Origin: Brucella intermedia LMG 3301
Lineage (GTDB): Bacteria; Pseudomonadota; Alphaproteobacteria; Rhizobiales; Rhizobiaceae
NCBI RefSeq assembly: GCF_000182645.1
Contig: NZ_ACQA01000002.1
Location: 186,001-250,000 of the forward strand
Direction: 5' to 3'
DNA: 64,000 nt
The notes under the pieces were generated by a model. The model saw nothing but the letters and a program-made list of their open reading frames with translations. It was not told the DNA's origin and did not search any database. Positions 16,826 through 26,163 of the stretch are shown one piece after another; the first letter of the stretch is position 1; each line of letters begins with the position of its first letter. The translations under genes and the position numbers were made by a program.

Positions 16826-17680
16826 ATGGCAGTGAGCAACAAAGCAAGCATTGACAAGCTTATGGCGGAGCAGGTGCCGAATGACAGTCGGCATGCGCGT
16901 CAGCTCGTCCGGCGCCAGCAGATTGCGGAAACTGTAATGGCTGAAGGCTCGATGCGGATCGAGGACCTGACCGAAAGGTTCGGCATCAGCCTGATGACGG
17001 CGCATCGCGACGTCGATGAACTGGTGAGCCGCGGCCTGTTTCGCAAGTCGCGCGGCATCGTGTCGGCGGCGCCGACAAGCCTGATCGAGGCAAGCGATCT
17101 TTATCGCGTCACCCGCCAGTCGGAAGAAAAGAAACTGATCGCCGAAGCGGCAATGCAGTTCGTCGAACCCGGCCAGGCGATTTTCTTCGACGATTCCACC
17201 ACCGTCCTGCAAATGGTGCCGCACCTGGCCGAAAAGGGGCCGCTGACCGCTATCACCAATTCGCTCATCCTGATGAACGAACTGCGCGACATGAAGGACG
17301 TGACGCTGCTCGGTCTCGGCGGCCAGCTCTATAATTGGTGCAACGCCTTCGTCGGCGGCATGACCATCCACGAAATTCGCCGTCTTCGCGCCGATGTGGC
17401 CTTCATATCGATTGCCGCGATCACGGATGATCTTCTGTTCCACCAGTCACCGGAAATGGTGGAGACCAAGCGCGCCATGCTGGATTGCGCCGCCAAACGC
17501 ATCCTGCTGGCCGATCATACAAAGTTCGAGCGCCGCGCCCTGCACAATTTCGGGGCCCTGACCGATTTCGATGTCGTCATCGTCGATGAGAACACGCCCT
17601 TTGCGCATATCGAGCGCATGGAGGCGCAAGGCATCAATGTCGTCGTTGCGCGCGCCCGGACAGGCGGCAGGCCGGACTAG
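16826..17680 (+). CDS. DeoR-family regulator of the second polyol module
   Basis: It encodes a DeoR-family repressor of about 284 residues. The winged-helix reads RRQQIAETVMAEGSMRIEDLTERFGISLMTAHRDVDELVSRGLFRKSRGIV, preceded by an N-terminal extension. The C-terminal effector domain has AIFFDDSTTVLQMVPHL and ITNSLILMNEL. ATG 16826 is used here; GTG 16817 is also plausible because AAGGGG (16807-16812) is closer to it. Thirty bases separate it from the FGGY kinase, so kinase and GlpD-like dehydrogenase are its likely targets. It is a paralogue, not a copy, of eryR. Confidence 0.85.
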   Translation: MAVSNKASIDKLMAEQVPNDSRHARQLVRRQQIAETVMAEGSMRIEDLTERFGISLMTAHRDVDELVSRGLFRKSRGIVSAAPTSLIEASDLYRVTRQSEEKKLIAEAAMQFVEPGQAIFFDDSTTVLQMVPHLAEKGPLTAITNSLILMNELRDMKDVTLLGLGGQLYNWCNAFVGGMTIHEIRRLRADVAFISIAAITDDLLFHQSPEMVETKRAMLDCAAKRILLADHTKFERRALHNFGALTDFDVVIVDENTPFAHIERMEAQGINVVVARARTGGRPD

Positions 17681-17709
17681 CCTCAGCATATTTATCAGGA
17701 ATACGATAC

Positions 17710-19224
17710 ATGCCTTCTCTGCTCGGAATCGATAGCGGCCTCACCGTCACCAAAGCCGTATTGTTCGACGTTGACGGAACCACCCTTGCCGTTGCGCGCC
17801 GCCGCGTTGCGCAATCGTTCCCGCGCCCGCGCCATGTCGAACGCGACATGGATGAATTCTGGAATGCGACCGCCGATGCGATTGCCGAAGCCATCGCCAA
17901 AAGCGGACGTCCAGCTTCCGACGTTCTGGCAATCGCCACCACTGCGCATGGCGACGGCATCTATATGCTCGACAAGGATCGCCGGCCGCTCGGCGCGGGT
18001 ATCCTCTCGCTCGACAGCCGCGCCGTGGATGTGGCGGAGCGCTGGGTGAACAGCCCGGTCGCGGACCGCGCCATCGCCGTTACCGGCCAGTTGCCCCATG
18101 CGTCGGCGCCATCGGCCATTCTGGCATGGGTGAAGGAAAACGAGCCGGAACGCTACCGCCGCATCGCCCATGTGATCGCCTGCAAGGACTGGCTGCGCTT
18201 CTGTCTCACCGGTGACGTGGGCACGGATCGCACCGAAGCCTCCACCTCCTTTACCGATGTGAACACGCAGGAATACTCGAAGGAAGCGCTCGCTCTGTTC
18301 GGGCTCGATGCGCTTTGGGACGCGCTGCCGCCCATGTCGCGCTCCGATGAGATTGTCGGCAAGGTCTCGGCTGAATGCGCGAAGCGCACCGGTCTCGTTG
18401 CCGGTACGCCGGTTGTCGGCGGGCTTCATGACGTGACGGCCTCCGCGCTCGGCGTGGGCGGGCTTGGCATCGGAACCGTTGCAGTGGTTGCCGGAACCTA
18501 TTCCATCAACGAAACGCTGTCGTCCGAACCGCGTGTCGACAAGAGCTGGTTCTGCCGCAACGGCATTGCGCCGGGCGAATGGAACAACATGTCGATCTCG
18601 CCCGCATCGACGGCCAATTATGACTGGTTCCTCGACAAGCTCTGCCCGGCGGAACGCCGCGAGGCGGAGGAAACAGGGCGATCAATCCACGACATGCTGC
18701 GCCCGGAAATCGATTCGGCACTGGCGAAGCCTTCGACGGCGATGTTCCACCCTTATCTTTTCGGCTCGCCCTATGGGGCGATGGCGAGCGGCGCGTTTTT
18801 CGGTCTGCGTGGCTGGCAGGATCGGGGCGACATGCTGCGCGCTGTGTGGGAAGGCATTGCTTTCAACCACCGCATCCATGTCGATCATCTGAAGGACGGA
18901 TTTGCGATTTCCGCCGCGCGGCTTACGGGTGGCGTGTCGCGCAGTCCGGCTTTCGCGCAGATGTTCGCCAATGTGCTCGGCATGCCCGTTACGGTGACGG
19001 ATACGGATGAAGCGGCAGCATGGGGTGCGGCGCTGTGCGCTGGCAAGGGCGCCGGTGTCTTTGCCGATGTCTACAACGACCCGCGCGATCTCGATGCCAT
19101 CGGCCGCACCTATCAGCCGGATGCGGAGCGGAGCGCGCTCTATGAGACGCGCTATCAGCTGTTCAAGGAAATCGCGTCGGCACTCGGGCCGATCTGGCCG
19201 AAGATCGAAGCCCTCACGGATTGA
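17710..19224 (+). CDS. second FGGY-family carbohydrate/polyol kinase
   Basis: It encodes a 504-residue FGGY kinase. The phosphate loop GIDSGLTVTKAVLFD is at residues 6-20, followed by ATTAHGDGIYMLD and, in the C-terminal half, ARLTGGVSRSPAFAQM for adenosine binding. AWVKENEPERYRRIAHVIACKDWLRFCLTG is the usual family helix. It is related to EryA and to L-xylulose/ribulokinase-like enzymes, but the substrate cannot be read from sequence. Neighbours suggest a polyol: a DeoR regulator upstream and a GlpD-like polyol-phosphate dehydrogenase 35 bases downstream repeat the eryA-eryB logic. No dedicated transporter follows, so it may share the importer just upstream. Confidence 0.85.
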   Translation: MPSLLGIDSGLTVTKAVLFDVDGTTLAVARRRVAQSFPRPRHVERDMDEFWNATADAIAEAIAKSGRPASDVLAIATTAHGDGIYMLDKDRRPLGAGILSLDSRAVDVAERWVNSPVADRAIAVTGQLPHASAPSAILAWVKENEPERYRRIAHVIACKDWLRFCLTGDVGTDRTEASTSFTDVNTQEYSKEALALFGLDALWDALPPMSRSDEIVGKVSAECAKRTGLVAGTPVVGGLHDVTASALGVGGLGIGTVAVVAGTYSINETLSSEPRVDKSWFCRNGIAPGEWNNMSISPASTANYDWFLDKLCPAERREAEETGRSIHDMLRPEIDSALAKPSTAMFHPYLFGSPYGAMASGAFFGLRGWQDRGDMLRAVWEGIAFNHRIHVDHLKDGFAISAARLTGGVSRSPAFAQMFANVLGMPVTVTDTDEAAAWGAALCAGKGAGVFADVYNDPRDLDAIGRTYQPDAERSALYETRYQLFKEIASALGPIWPKIEALTD

Positions 19225-19259
19225 AATGAAGGGCGTCCTTCGCCCAGAGAGACAGTGAC

Positions 19260-20987
19260 ATGAATGATTTCGTAAGTCTGGCCCAGATGAAGAACCGCAT
19301 CGGACAGCTTGAGGCCGAAGGCGTGGATGTGCTCATTCTCGGTGCGGGCGTCAACGGGGCAGGGCTCTTTCGCGATCTAAGCGAGCAGGGTGTGAACTGC
19401 CTGATCGTCGACAAGGCGGATTTCGGTTCCGGCACCAGCGCCGCCCCGTCGCGGCTGATCCATGGCGGATTGAAATATCTGGAAACCGGAGAGTTCGGTC
19501 TTGTGGCGCAGTCCACGCTGGAGCGCAATCTGCTGCTGAAGAACGCGCCGCACAATGTGGAGCCTCTGCCGACCTTCATTCCCGTCTTTTCATGGACCAA
19601 GGGCATCACGGCGGCGCTGCGCACCCTGTTCGGTTCCACGACCGCGCCGCGCAGCCGTGGCGCCGTGCTGATCAAGATCGGTCTGGCGCTCTACGACTAT
19701 TTCGGCGCGCGCGAACGCGTCATGCCGCGTCACCGTTTTCTGCTGAAGGAAACGGCGACGAAGGAAATGCCCTATATCACGCCCGCAATCGTGGCAGGCG
19801 GCATCTATCACGACGCAAAGGTCAGCCAGCCGGAACGTCTGGTCTATGAACTCGTGAGCGACGGCCTGCGCGCCAGTCCGAAAAGCGCTGCCGCCAATTT
19901 CATGACGCTCATTTCCGCTGAAAACGGCGTGGTGGGCTTCGAGGGGCCGGACGGTGCGAAATTCGCCGTCAGGCCAAAGCTGGTCATCAATGCGGCCGGG
20001 CCATGGATCGACCGGGTCAATGCCGCGCTCGGGAAACCGACCAAGATGATCGGCGGCACCAAGGGCTCGCATATTCTTGTCGACCACCCCGAACTGGTGA
20101 AGAGCCTTAACGGGCGGATGATCTATTTCGAGGCGGATGACGGGCGCATCTGCCTTGTCTACGACTATCATGGTCTGGCGCTGGTGGGTTCCACCGACAT
20201 TCCATCCGATGATCCCGACAATGTACGTTGCGACGATCACGAGACCGATTATTTCATCGACAGCCTGCGTTCGCTGCTGCCGAAGCTCAAATTCGACCGC
20301 AGCCAGATCGTCTATACCTATAGCGGCATCCGCCCGCTTCCGGCGTCCAACGCTTCCGAACCGGGCCTGATCAGCCGCGATCATTCCGCGCCAGTGATCG
20401 AGCCGGACAGCGAACGTCCGTTCCCGATCATTGCGCTGGTCGGTGGCAAATGGACAACGTTCCGGGGCTTTGCCGAGGAAGTGGCCGACAAGGTTCTGAC
20501 CCGGTTCGGCAAGACCCGGCAGGTGTCCACGCGCAATCTCGCCATTGGTGGCGGCAGGGACTATCCTGCCGATGATCGCGCCCGCAAGGCCTGGGTGACG
20601 AAATATGCCACCGAAACTCGGTTGCCCGCCGCACGGGTCGAGACCCTGTTGAAGCGCTATGGCACGACGGCCCTGCCCATCCTCCGCGAGGAAGCCGGGG
20701 CCTCGGTAACGATGTTGCCGGAAACCGAAACGATCAGCGCGACGGAGATCGCATGGATCGCGCGCAACGAACTCGTCGTGCACCTGGCGGATGTCGTACT
20801 GCGGCGCACGACCCTTGCCATCGACGGGGCGCTGACGACCAGCAATCTCGCTGCGATCGCCAGCATTGTTGCGCGGGAACTCGGCTGGGACGATGCGCGC
20901 AAGGCGCGGGAAATCGAGGCGGTCAACGTCGAGCTTGAAAAACGGCATAACGTGATTTTGCAGGCGCACCCCGCCAAAAGGCGCTGA
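19260..20987 (+). CDS. second GlpD-like FAD-dependent polyol-phosphate dehydrogenase
   Basis: It encodes a 575-residue flavoprotein of the glycerol-3-phosphate dehydrogenase family. The FAD loop [21 protein letters not shown] starts near residue 25, then [38 protein letters not shown] and [17 protein letters not shown]. It is about 70 residues longer than EryB, with an extra C-terminal helical domain like that of GlpD. It may oxidise glycerol 3-phosphate or the product of the upstream kinase. The conserved pairing with an FGGY kinase and DeoR repressor makes a polyol phosphate the better guess. Confidence 0.85.
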   Translation: MNDFVSLAQMKNRIGQLEAEGVDVLILGAGVNGAGLFRDLSEQGVNCLIVDKADFGSGTSAAPSRLIHGGLKYLETGEFGLVAQSTLERNLLLKNAPHNVEPLPTFIPVFSWTKGITAALRTLFGSTTAPRSRGAVLIKIGLALYDYFGARERVMPRHRFLLKETATKEMPYITPAIVAGGIYHDAKVSQPERLVYELVSDGLRASPKSAAANFMTLISAENGVVGFEGPDGAKFAVRPKLVINAAGPWIDRVNAALGKPTKMIGGTKGSHILVDHPELVKSLNGRMIYFEADDGRICLVYDYHGLALVGSTDIPSDDPDNVRCDDHETDYFIDSLRSLLPKLKFDRSQIVYTYSGIRPLPASNASEPGLISRDHSAPVIEPDSERPFPIIALVGGKWTTFRGFAEEVADKVLTRFGKTRQVSTRNLAIGGGRDYPADDRARKAWVTKYATETRLPAARVETLLKRYGTTALPILREEAGASVTMLPETETISATEIAWIARNELVVHLADVVLRRTTLAIDGALTTSNLAAIASIVARELGWDDARKAREIEAVNVELEKRHNVILQAHPAKRR

Positions 20988-21042
20988 TCTCGTCGCGGAC
21001 TTGATTTATGGTGCGTCTCTCTTATTCGAAAGGAAACGCGCC

Positions 21043-21444
21043 ATGGATATCAAGCGAAACGGAACCGATCCTTCCGGCAAAGGCCCAGCCGACTGGTTTA
21101 CGGGCAATGTCCGTATCGATCCGCTGTTCTCTCCAAACAATGCCAGGCGCGCGGCGGCGGCGACCGTGACTTTCGAGCCCGGCGCTCGCACGGCATGGCA
21201 TACGCATCCGCTTGGCCAGACCCTGATCGTCACTGCCGGGCTTGGCCTCGTGCAGCGTGAAGGCGGGCCGATCGAGGAAATCCGGCCCGGCGACGTCGTC
21301 TGGTTCGAGCCCGGCGAGAAACACTGGCACGGCGCATCGGCCAACATCGCCATGACCCATATCGCCATTCAGGAACAGCTCGACGGCAAGGTCGTGGACT
21401 GGATGGAGCATGTCAGCGACGCGCAATATGGTGCGGGCAGGTAA
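21043..21444 (+). CDS. small cupin-domain protein
   Basis: It encodes a 133-residue single-domain cupin. Motif 1 reads [25 protein letters not shown], giving the two histidines and later positions of the metal site; motif 2 reads [20 protein letters not shown]. This resembles the family of bacterial cupins with hydroxynitrile-lyase-like or carboxymuconolactone-decarboxylase-associated members. ATG 21043 is chosen because AAAGGA lies just upstream. It follows the GlpD-like gene by 55 bases and could belong to that transcript, but its chemistry is unknown. Confidence 0.75.
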   Translation: MDIKRNGTDPSGKGPADWFTGNVRIDPLFSPNNARRAAAATVTFEPGARTAWHTHPLGQTLIVTAGLGLVQREGGPIEEIRPGDVVWFEPGEKHWHGASANIAMTHIAIQEQLDGKVVDWMEHVSDAQYGAGR

Positions 21445-21599
21445 ATTTCGTCCCGGTTTTGGGCAGCTTTTCCAAACCTGCCCGGACGGTTGAGGGCCAA
21501 AGGCTGCGCAAAACGCAAAGATGATTGCGTATATTGCGAAGAGGTATTTCCTGTTTCCCCTATCATGTTGTTCTCAATAAAAACAAAGGGGAGAAGATA

Positions 21600-22535
21600 A
21601 TGAAACGCATACTTCTTTTGCTTGCAGCCAGCGTCGCCAGCCTTGCCAGCGTGCAGGCGCAGGCTGCCGAAAGCGAAGCCTGCAAGTCACCCAAATTCTC
21701 CGATGTCGGCTGGACCGACATTACCGCAACGACGGCGCTTGCCTCCCTGCTGCTGGAAAAAGCCGGGTATCAGCCGCAAACGACTATTCTTTCCGTGCCT
21801 GTCACCTTCCAGTCGCTGGAAAACGGTCAGATCGATATTTTCCTCGGCAACTGGATGCCGCTTCAGGAGGAAGCGCGCAAACCCTATATCGAGGGCAAAA
21901 AGGTCGAGCAGGCCGGTGTGAACCTTCAGGGCGCGAAGATCGGTCTTGCCGCCACGGGCAAGGATCTCGGCATCAAGAACTACGCCGACATAGCCAAATT
22001 CAAGGATCAGCTTGGCGGCAAGATCTATGGCATTGAGGCTGGCAGCAGCGCCAATGCCACGATCCAGTCGATGATCGAGAAGGACAAGTTCGGCCTGAAG
22101 GATTTCCAGCTGGCGGAATCGAGCGAGCAGGCCATGCTTTCGCAGGTTCAAAATGCGGTGCGCAAGGATGAACCTGTCGTTTTCTTCGCCTGGACGCCGC
22201 ATCCGATGAACATTCGCTACAAGCTGACCTATCTGCAAAATGGCGAAAACCTGTTTGGGCCGGACGATGGTGCGGCCACCGTCGAGACCCTGACCCGCAA
22301 GGGGTATGCAACCGACTGCCCCAATGTCTCGCGCTTCCTGTCGAACCTGAAATTCAGCACGGAGATGGAAAGCACGATGATGAACATGATCCTGAACGAC
22401 GGCATGGAAGCCAAGGATGCCGTCACGAAATGGATCAAGGACAACCCGGCGCAGCTCGATGCATGGCTCGACGGTGTGACCACTACCGACGGCAAGCCGG
22501 CGCTTGCTGCGGTAAAGTCGGGTCTCGGTCTGTAA
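21600..22535 (+). CDS. caiX: quaternary-amine-binding periplasmic protein (CaiX/ChoX-like)
   Basis: It encodes a 311-residue OpuAC-type substrate-binding protein. Residues 1-22 are a signal peptide ending VQAQAAE. The mature chain has FSDVGWTDITATTALASLLLEKAGYQPQT and IDIFLGNWMPLQEE; the tryptophan in NWMP and another in FFAWTPHPM match the aromatic box that cages quaternary ammonium groups. ATG 21600 follows AGGGGAGAAG. It lies tail-to-tail with cdhR and beside carnitine-breakdown genes, so L-carnitine is the likely ligand, with choline as the alternative. As in Pseudomonas CaiX, no dedicated ATPase or permease is adjacent. Confidence 0.85.
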   Translation: MKRILLLLAASVASLASVQAQAAESEACKSPKFSDVGWTDITATTALASLLLEKAGYQPQTTILSVPVTFQSLENGQIDIFLGNWMPLQEEARKPYIEGKKVEQAGVNLQGAKIGLAATGKDLGIKNYADIAKFKDQLGGKIYGIEAGSSANATIQSMIEKDKFGLKDFQLAESSEQAMLSQVQNAVRKDEPVVFFAWTPHPMNIRYKLTYLQNGENLFGPDDGAATVETLTRKGYATDCPNVSRFLSNLKFSTEMESTMMNMILNDGMEAKDAVTKWIKDNPAQLDAWLDGVTTTDGKPALAAVKSGLGL

Positions 22536-22540
22536 GTCGT

Positions 22541-23494
22541 TTACTGCCTCAATTTGCTCGGCGACTGACCGAAATGCCGCTTGAAGGCGCGGGACAGCGA
22601 ACTGATCGACGAAAAGCCGGTCTGTTCTGCTGTGTCGGCCATGGAAAGACGGGTGTCGAGGATCAGCCGCCGGGCAGCTTTCAGCCGGAGCGACAGATAG
22701 TAGTTGCCCGGTGACTGGCCGATCACATTGGCAAACAGCAATTCGAGACTGCGCGTCGAAAGGCCCAGCCTGCGCGCCACGCTCGACACAGGGATCGGGC
22801 GATCTATGTGGGTTTCCATGATCTTTATCGCGTCGGCCAGTCGCGGCTCGCGATTGAGCAATCTCCCGAGGGAGACCAGCGGCTGCGCATCCGAAGCCTG
22901 TTTCACCTCATCATAGACGTAGAGGCTCGCGACATCGAGCGCGATTGAGTAACCATGGCGGGCGCGAATGAGCGCCAGCATCATGTCGAGCGCCGGGGCC
23001 GCACCCCCGGTCGTCAGAAGTGCCCCATCCCGCACCCAGCGATCCGATTGCATTTCGACTTCGGGAAAGCGCTGCGAAAATGCTTCCAGGTCTTCCCAGT
23101 GCGTGGTTGCCTTGCGGCCGTTGAGCAATCCGGCCTTTGCCAGGACCCATGATCCGGCTTCCACACCCACGATGAGCTTCGATTGCTTGGCAGCCTGCCG
23201 CAGCATGGCGAGAAGCTTCGGCGTCGCATGTTCCAATGCGTGAAAGGCGCTGACGATGATGAGGATGTCCTGCGCGCCAGCCTCGAATTTTCCGTCCGCC
23301 GAAACCTTGAGGCCGCTCGACGTGACCGGATCGCTGCCGTCCGGCGAGACCACGCGCCAGCGATAGAGCGAGCGGCCCGTCACGCGGTTGGCGCCGCGCA
23401 TCGGGTCCAGCGTCGCGGCCAGCGACATCAGCGAACAATCCGGCAGGACAAGCAGCGTAACGGTCAGTTCTTCGTCCGACGGTTCAAAGATCAT
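22541..23494 (-). CDS. cdhR: carnitine-catabolism regulator CdhR-like (GlxA/AraC family)
   Basis: It encodes a 317-residue transcription factor with an N-terminal DJ-1/GATase1-like domain (VTLLVLPDCSLMSLAATLDPMRGANRVTG, VEAGSWVLAKAGLLNGRKATTHW) and a C-terminal AraC-type double HTH (PIPVSSVARRLGLSTRSLELLF, SMADTAEQTGFSSISSLSRAFKRHFGQSP). This architecture is that of the Pseudomonas CdhR, an activator of carnitine breakdown. It is divergent from cdhC across a 98-base gap and convergent with caiX, six bases apart. Its start codon lies two bases from a 7-bp triple tandem repeat that forms the ribosome-binding region. Confidence 0.87.
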   Translation of the reverse strand: MIFEPSDEELTVTLLVLPDCSLMSLAATLDPMRGANRVTGRSLYRWRVVSPDGSDPVTSSGLKVSADGKFEAGAQDILIIVSAFHALEHATPKLLAMLRQAAKQSKLIVGVEAGSWVLAKAGLLNGRKATTHWEDLEAFSQRFPEVEMQSDRWVRDGALLTTGGAAPALDMMLALIRARHGYSIALDVASLYVYDEVKQASDAQPLVSLGRLLNREPRLADAIKIMETHIDRPIPVSSVARRLGLSTRSLELLFANVIGQSPGNYYLSLRLKAARRLILDTRLSMADTAEQTGFSSISSLSRAFKRHFGQSPSKLRQ

Positions 23495-23496
23495 GC

Positions 23497-23517
23497 TCTT
23501 CGCTCTTCGCTCTTCGC
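23497..23517. repeat. three tandem 7-bp units at the cdhR start
   Basis: Three exact copies of TCTTCGC (plus strand) lie immediately upstream of the cdhR start codon, so on the mRNA the leader reads GCGAAGA three times. This purine-rich stretch supplies the only ribosome-binding site. Copy-number change by slippage would alter the leader without changing the protein. Confidence 0.7.
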
Positions 23518-23592
23518 CAAATAGATTTCGTAAAATGATAATCCCGGCATTTCGGGACCTGTCAAGCTCAGTGAAAATTGAGGGAAACGAAC

Positions 23593-24498
23593 ATGCCTTT
23601 AAAGCCTGCCCGCGAAATATTCATCACCGCTGCCGTCACCGGCGCCGGAGCCACCACGCATCGCTCGAACAAGGTGCCGGTCACGCCGCGCCAGATCGCG
23701 GACGCGGCCATCGAAAGTGCCGAGGCGGGCGCCGCCGTCGCGCATATCCATGTTCGCGACCCCGAGACGGGCGAACCGTCGCGCAAGCTGGAACTGTTCC
23801 GCGAGGTGGTGGATCACATCCGGGCATCCGGTGTCGATATCGTGCTGAACCTGACCGCAGGCGTTGGCGGCGATCTGGTTCTGGGCTCCTCCGAAGCGCC
23901 ATTGCCGCCGGATGCCGCCAAGACCGACATGGCGGGCGCGACGGAGCGGCTCGCCCATGTCGCTGAACTCCTGCCGGAAATCTGCACGCTCGACTGCGGC
24001 ACGATGAATTTCGGCGAGGGCGATTATGTGATGACCAACACGCCCGCCATGCTCAAGGAAATGGCCGCGCAGATACAGCGGCTCGGCGTGCGCCCGGAGA
24101 TCGAGATCTTCGATACCGGCCATCTGCCGCTTGCCCAATGGCTGCAGCAGCAGGGCCTGCTTGACGATCCGGTTCTGGTGCAATTGTGCATGGGCATCCC
24201 GTGGGGCGCGCCCGATGATCTGGCGACGCTGGTTTCGATCCTCCACAACCTGCCGGACAACTGGATTTTCTCGGCATTCTCCATTGGCCGCAATCAGTTG
24301 CCCTATGCAGCGCTTGCCGTGCTGGCAGGCGGCAATATCCGGGTCGGACTGGAAGACAATATCTGGCTCGACAAGGGCGTTCTGGCGTCCAATGGCGATC
24401 TGGTCGAACGGGCCAAGGCCATCGCCGTCAATATGGGAACCAGGGTCCTGACGCCTGCCGAAGTCCGCGAAAAACTCAAGCTTACGAAGCGCTGGTGA
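23593..24498 (+). CDS. cdhC: 3-dehydrocarnitine cleavage enzyme (BKACE family, CdhC)
   Basis: It encodes a 301-residue TIM-barrel enzyme of the beta-keto acid cleavage (BKACE) family. In carnitine breakdown the enzyme takes 3-dehydrocarnitine and acetyl-CoA to betainyl-CoA and acetoacetate. The metal-binding HxH is seen in AVAHIHVRDPETGEPS near residues 47-62; LNLTAGVGGD and LDCGTMNFGEGD follow, and the C-terminal NIRVGLEDNIWLDKG is typical. ATG 23593 follows AGGG at 23581-23584. The gene ends where cdhA begins. Substrate assignment comes from operon context with carnitine dehydrogenase, since the family covers many beta-keto acids. Confidence 0.88.
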   Translation: MPLKPAREIFITAAVTGAGATTHRSNKVPVTPRQIADAAIESAEAGAAVAHIHVRDPETGEPSRKLELFREVVDHIRASGVDIVLNLTAGVGGDLVLGSSEAPLPPDAAKTDMAGATERLAHVAELLPEICTLDCGTMNFGEGDYVMTNTPAMLKEMAAQIQRLGVRPEIEIFDTGHLPLAQWLQQQGLLDDPVLVQLCMGIPWGAPDDLATLVSILHNLPDNWIFSAFSIGRNQLPYAALAVLAGGNIRVGLEDNIWLDKGVLASNGDLVERAKAIAVNMGTRVLTPAEVREKLKLTKRW

Positions 24499-24503
24499 TA
24501 TCC

Positions 24504-25577
24504 ATGAACAGCCATCCTCCCAAGATCGCCTGTATCGGCAGCGGTGTCATCGGCAGCGGCTGGGCCGCACGCTTTCTGCTCAACGGTTTCGATGTTGCCG
24601 TCTACGATCCGTCGCCGGACGCCAGGGCGACGACCGAACATATTCTCGACAATGCGCGCAAGGCGCTGGCGGCGCTAACAACCGTGCACCTTCCGCAGGA
24701 GGGGCGGCTGTCCATTTCCGCTTCGCTGGCGGAGGCGGTTGAAGGGGCCGTGCTCATTCAGGAAAGTGTGCCCGAGCGCCTCGACCTGAAGCTTGCCGTA
24801 ATGGCCGAGATCGAGGCCGCCTGTTCAGACGATGCGTTGATCGCGTCATCCACTTCCGGCTTCCTGCCGAGCAAGTTGCAGGCCGGGTTGCGGCATCCCG
24901 GGCGCCTGCTGATTGCCCACCCTTACAACCCCGTTTACCTGCTGCCGCTGGTGGAACTCGTTCCCGGCGAAAAGACCGCGGCGGCAACGATTGAAAGGGC
25001 TTCCGCACTCTATCGCCAGACCGGCATGGAGCCGGTCGTGCTCGAAAAGGAAATCGACGCTTTCGTCGGAGACCGGCTTCTGGAAGCGCTGTGGCGCGAG
25101 GCCCTGTGGCTCGTGCGCGACGGTATCGCCACGGTGGAGCAGATTGACGACATCATCCGCTATTCCTTCGGGCTTCGCTGGGCGCAGATGGGGCTTTTCC
25201 AGACCTATCGTATTGCCGGCGGCCCGGCAGGCATGCGGCACTTCCTCGCGCAATTTGGTCCTGCGCTGCAATGGCCATGGACGAAACTGACGGATGTGCC
25301 CGACCTCGATGACAGCCTGATTGACCGCATCGCCGATCAGTCGGACGCGCAGAATGAAGGGCTTTCCATCCGCGATCTGGAGCGGATTCGCGACGAAAAC
25401 CTTGTTGCGATCATCCGGGCTCTGTCGCAACAGCAGCAGGGCAAGGGCTGGGGGGCGGGCGCGCTTCTCAACAACTATACCGCGCGGCTTGAGACGGCGG
25501 CGGACCGCCCCGATGCGGGTTCCGGCCCCGCTTCGGCTTCTCGATGCACGTGTGATCCCCGAATGGATCGACTATAA
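24504..25577 (+). CDS. cdhA: L-carnitine 3-dehydrogenase (CdhA/LcdH)
   Basis: It encodes an NAD-dependent dehydrogenase of the 3-hydroxyacyl-CoA dehydrogenase family, about 357 residues, oxidising L-carnitine to 3-dehydrocarnitine. The nucleotide loop IACIGSGVIGSGWAARFL is at residues 8-25; the catalytic histidine is in GRLLIAHPYNPVYLLPLVELVPG and the C-terminal dimerisation domain ends around GKGWGAGALLNNYTARLE. GTG 24495, overlapping the cdhC stop, is an alternative start. The last roughly 20 residues (after TAADRPDAG) look non-native and overlap the thioesterase gene by 65 bases in another frame. Rhizobial relatives often carry dehydrogenase and thioesterase as one fused chain. Confidence 0.88.
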   Translation: MNSHPPKIACIGSGVIGSGWAARFLLNGFDVAVYDPSPDARATTEHILDNARKALAALTTVHLPQEGRLSISASLAEAVEGAVLIQESVPERLDLKLAVMAEIEAACSDDALIASSTSGFLPSKLQAGLRHPGRLLIAHPYNPVYLLPLVELVPGEKTAAATIERASALYRQTGMEPVVLEKEIDAFVGDRLLEALWREALWLVRDGIATVEQIDDIIRYSFGLRWAQMGLFQTYRIAGGPAGMRHFLAQFGPALQWPWTKLTDVPDLDDSLIDRIADQSDAQNEGLSIRDLERIRDENLVAIIRALSQQQQGKGWGAGALLNNYTARLETAADRPDAGSGPASASRCTCDPRMDRL

Positions 25578-25983
25578 CGGACACATGACCGAGCATCGTT
25601 ATCTGGACGTGTTCGGGCAGGCGACGGACAGGTTTCTGGCGCATATCGGCGTAGATGACGCCTATCTGAAATCCGGTCACAGCTACTATACGGTCGAAAC
25701 CCATATCATGCATCGCGGCGAGGCGAAGGCGGGCGACGAGTTGCATGTCGAAACGCAATTGCTTTCCTTCGACGAGAAGCGCGCCCATGTCTTTCACAGC
25801 CTGCGGCGAGGCGATGCGGAAATTGCCAGTGCGGAACAGATGCTGCTGCATGTCGACAGCAAGGCGGGCAAAGCGGTGGCGGCAAAGCCCGGCATCCGGG
25901 AAGCCCTTGAGCGGTTGTTCCATTCCCATCAGGAGATGCCGACACCGATTGCCGTCGGTCGGCATGTCGGGATACGCGGCTGA
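25513..25983 (+). CDS. cdhB: betainyl-CoA thioesterase (hot-dog fold, CdhB)
   Basis: It encodes a 156-residue 4HBT-type hot-dog thioesterase that would release glycine betaine from betainyl-CoA, the last step of this pathway. The active-site segment IPEWIDYNGHMTEHRYLDVF is near residues 16-35, and YTVETHIMHRGEAKAGDELHVETQL follows. ATG 25513 is inside the cdhA frame, so the two genes overlap by 65 bases in a +1 frame. There is no obvious ribosome-binding site, which supports translational coupling or a split fusion. Mosaic repeat copy 3 follows 20 bases after its stop. Confidence 0.82.
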   Translation: MRVPAPLRLLDARVIPEWIDYNGHMTEHRYLDVFGQATDRFLAHIGVDDAYLKSGHSYYTVETHIMHRGEAKAGDELHVETQLLSFDEKRAHVFHSLRRGDAEIASAEQMLLHVDSKAGKAVAAKPGIREALERLFHSHQEMPTPIAVGRHVGIRG

Positions 25984-26002
25984 CACGGCCGCGTTTGAAC
26001 TA

Positions 26003-26034
26003 CAGCATTTCCAGCAAAAGTGCGTAGCGGTGCC
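26003..26034. repeat. mosaic intergenic repeat, copy 3 (partial)
   Basis: About 32 bases match one arm of copy 2: AGCATTTCCAGCAAAAGTGC, then TAGCGGT. The rest is lost or replaced by a CCACGGTTCC sequence. It lies between the carnitine genes and the cecR-like operon. Confidence 0.6.
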
Positions 26035-26163
26035 ACGGTTCCTTGTGAAATGGAACTGCTCCAAGTCCCACCCGGCTGGCGGCGGCGGGTTTTATTCCGC
26101 CGCTTGCCGCAGCGAACAACGGAAGCTCAGGCCCCCGAACAGGCTTCCGTTGTTCGCATCGCT

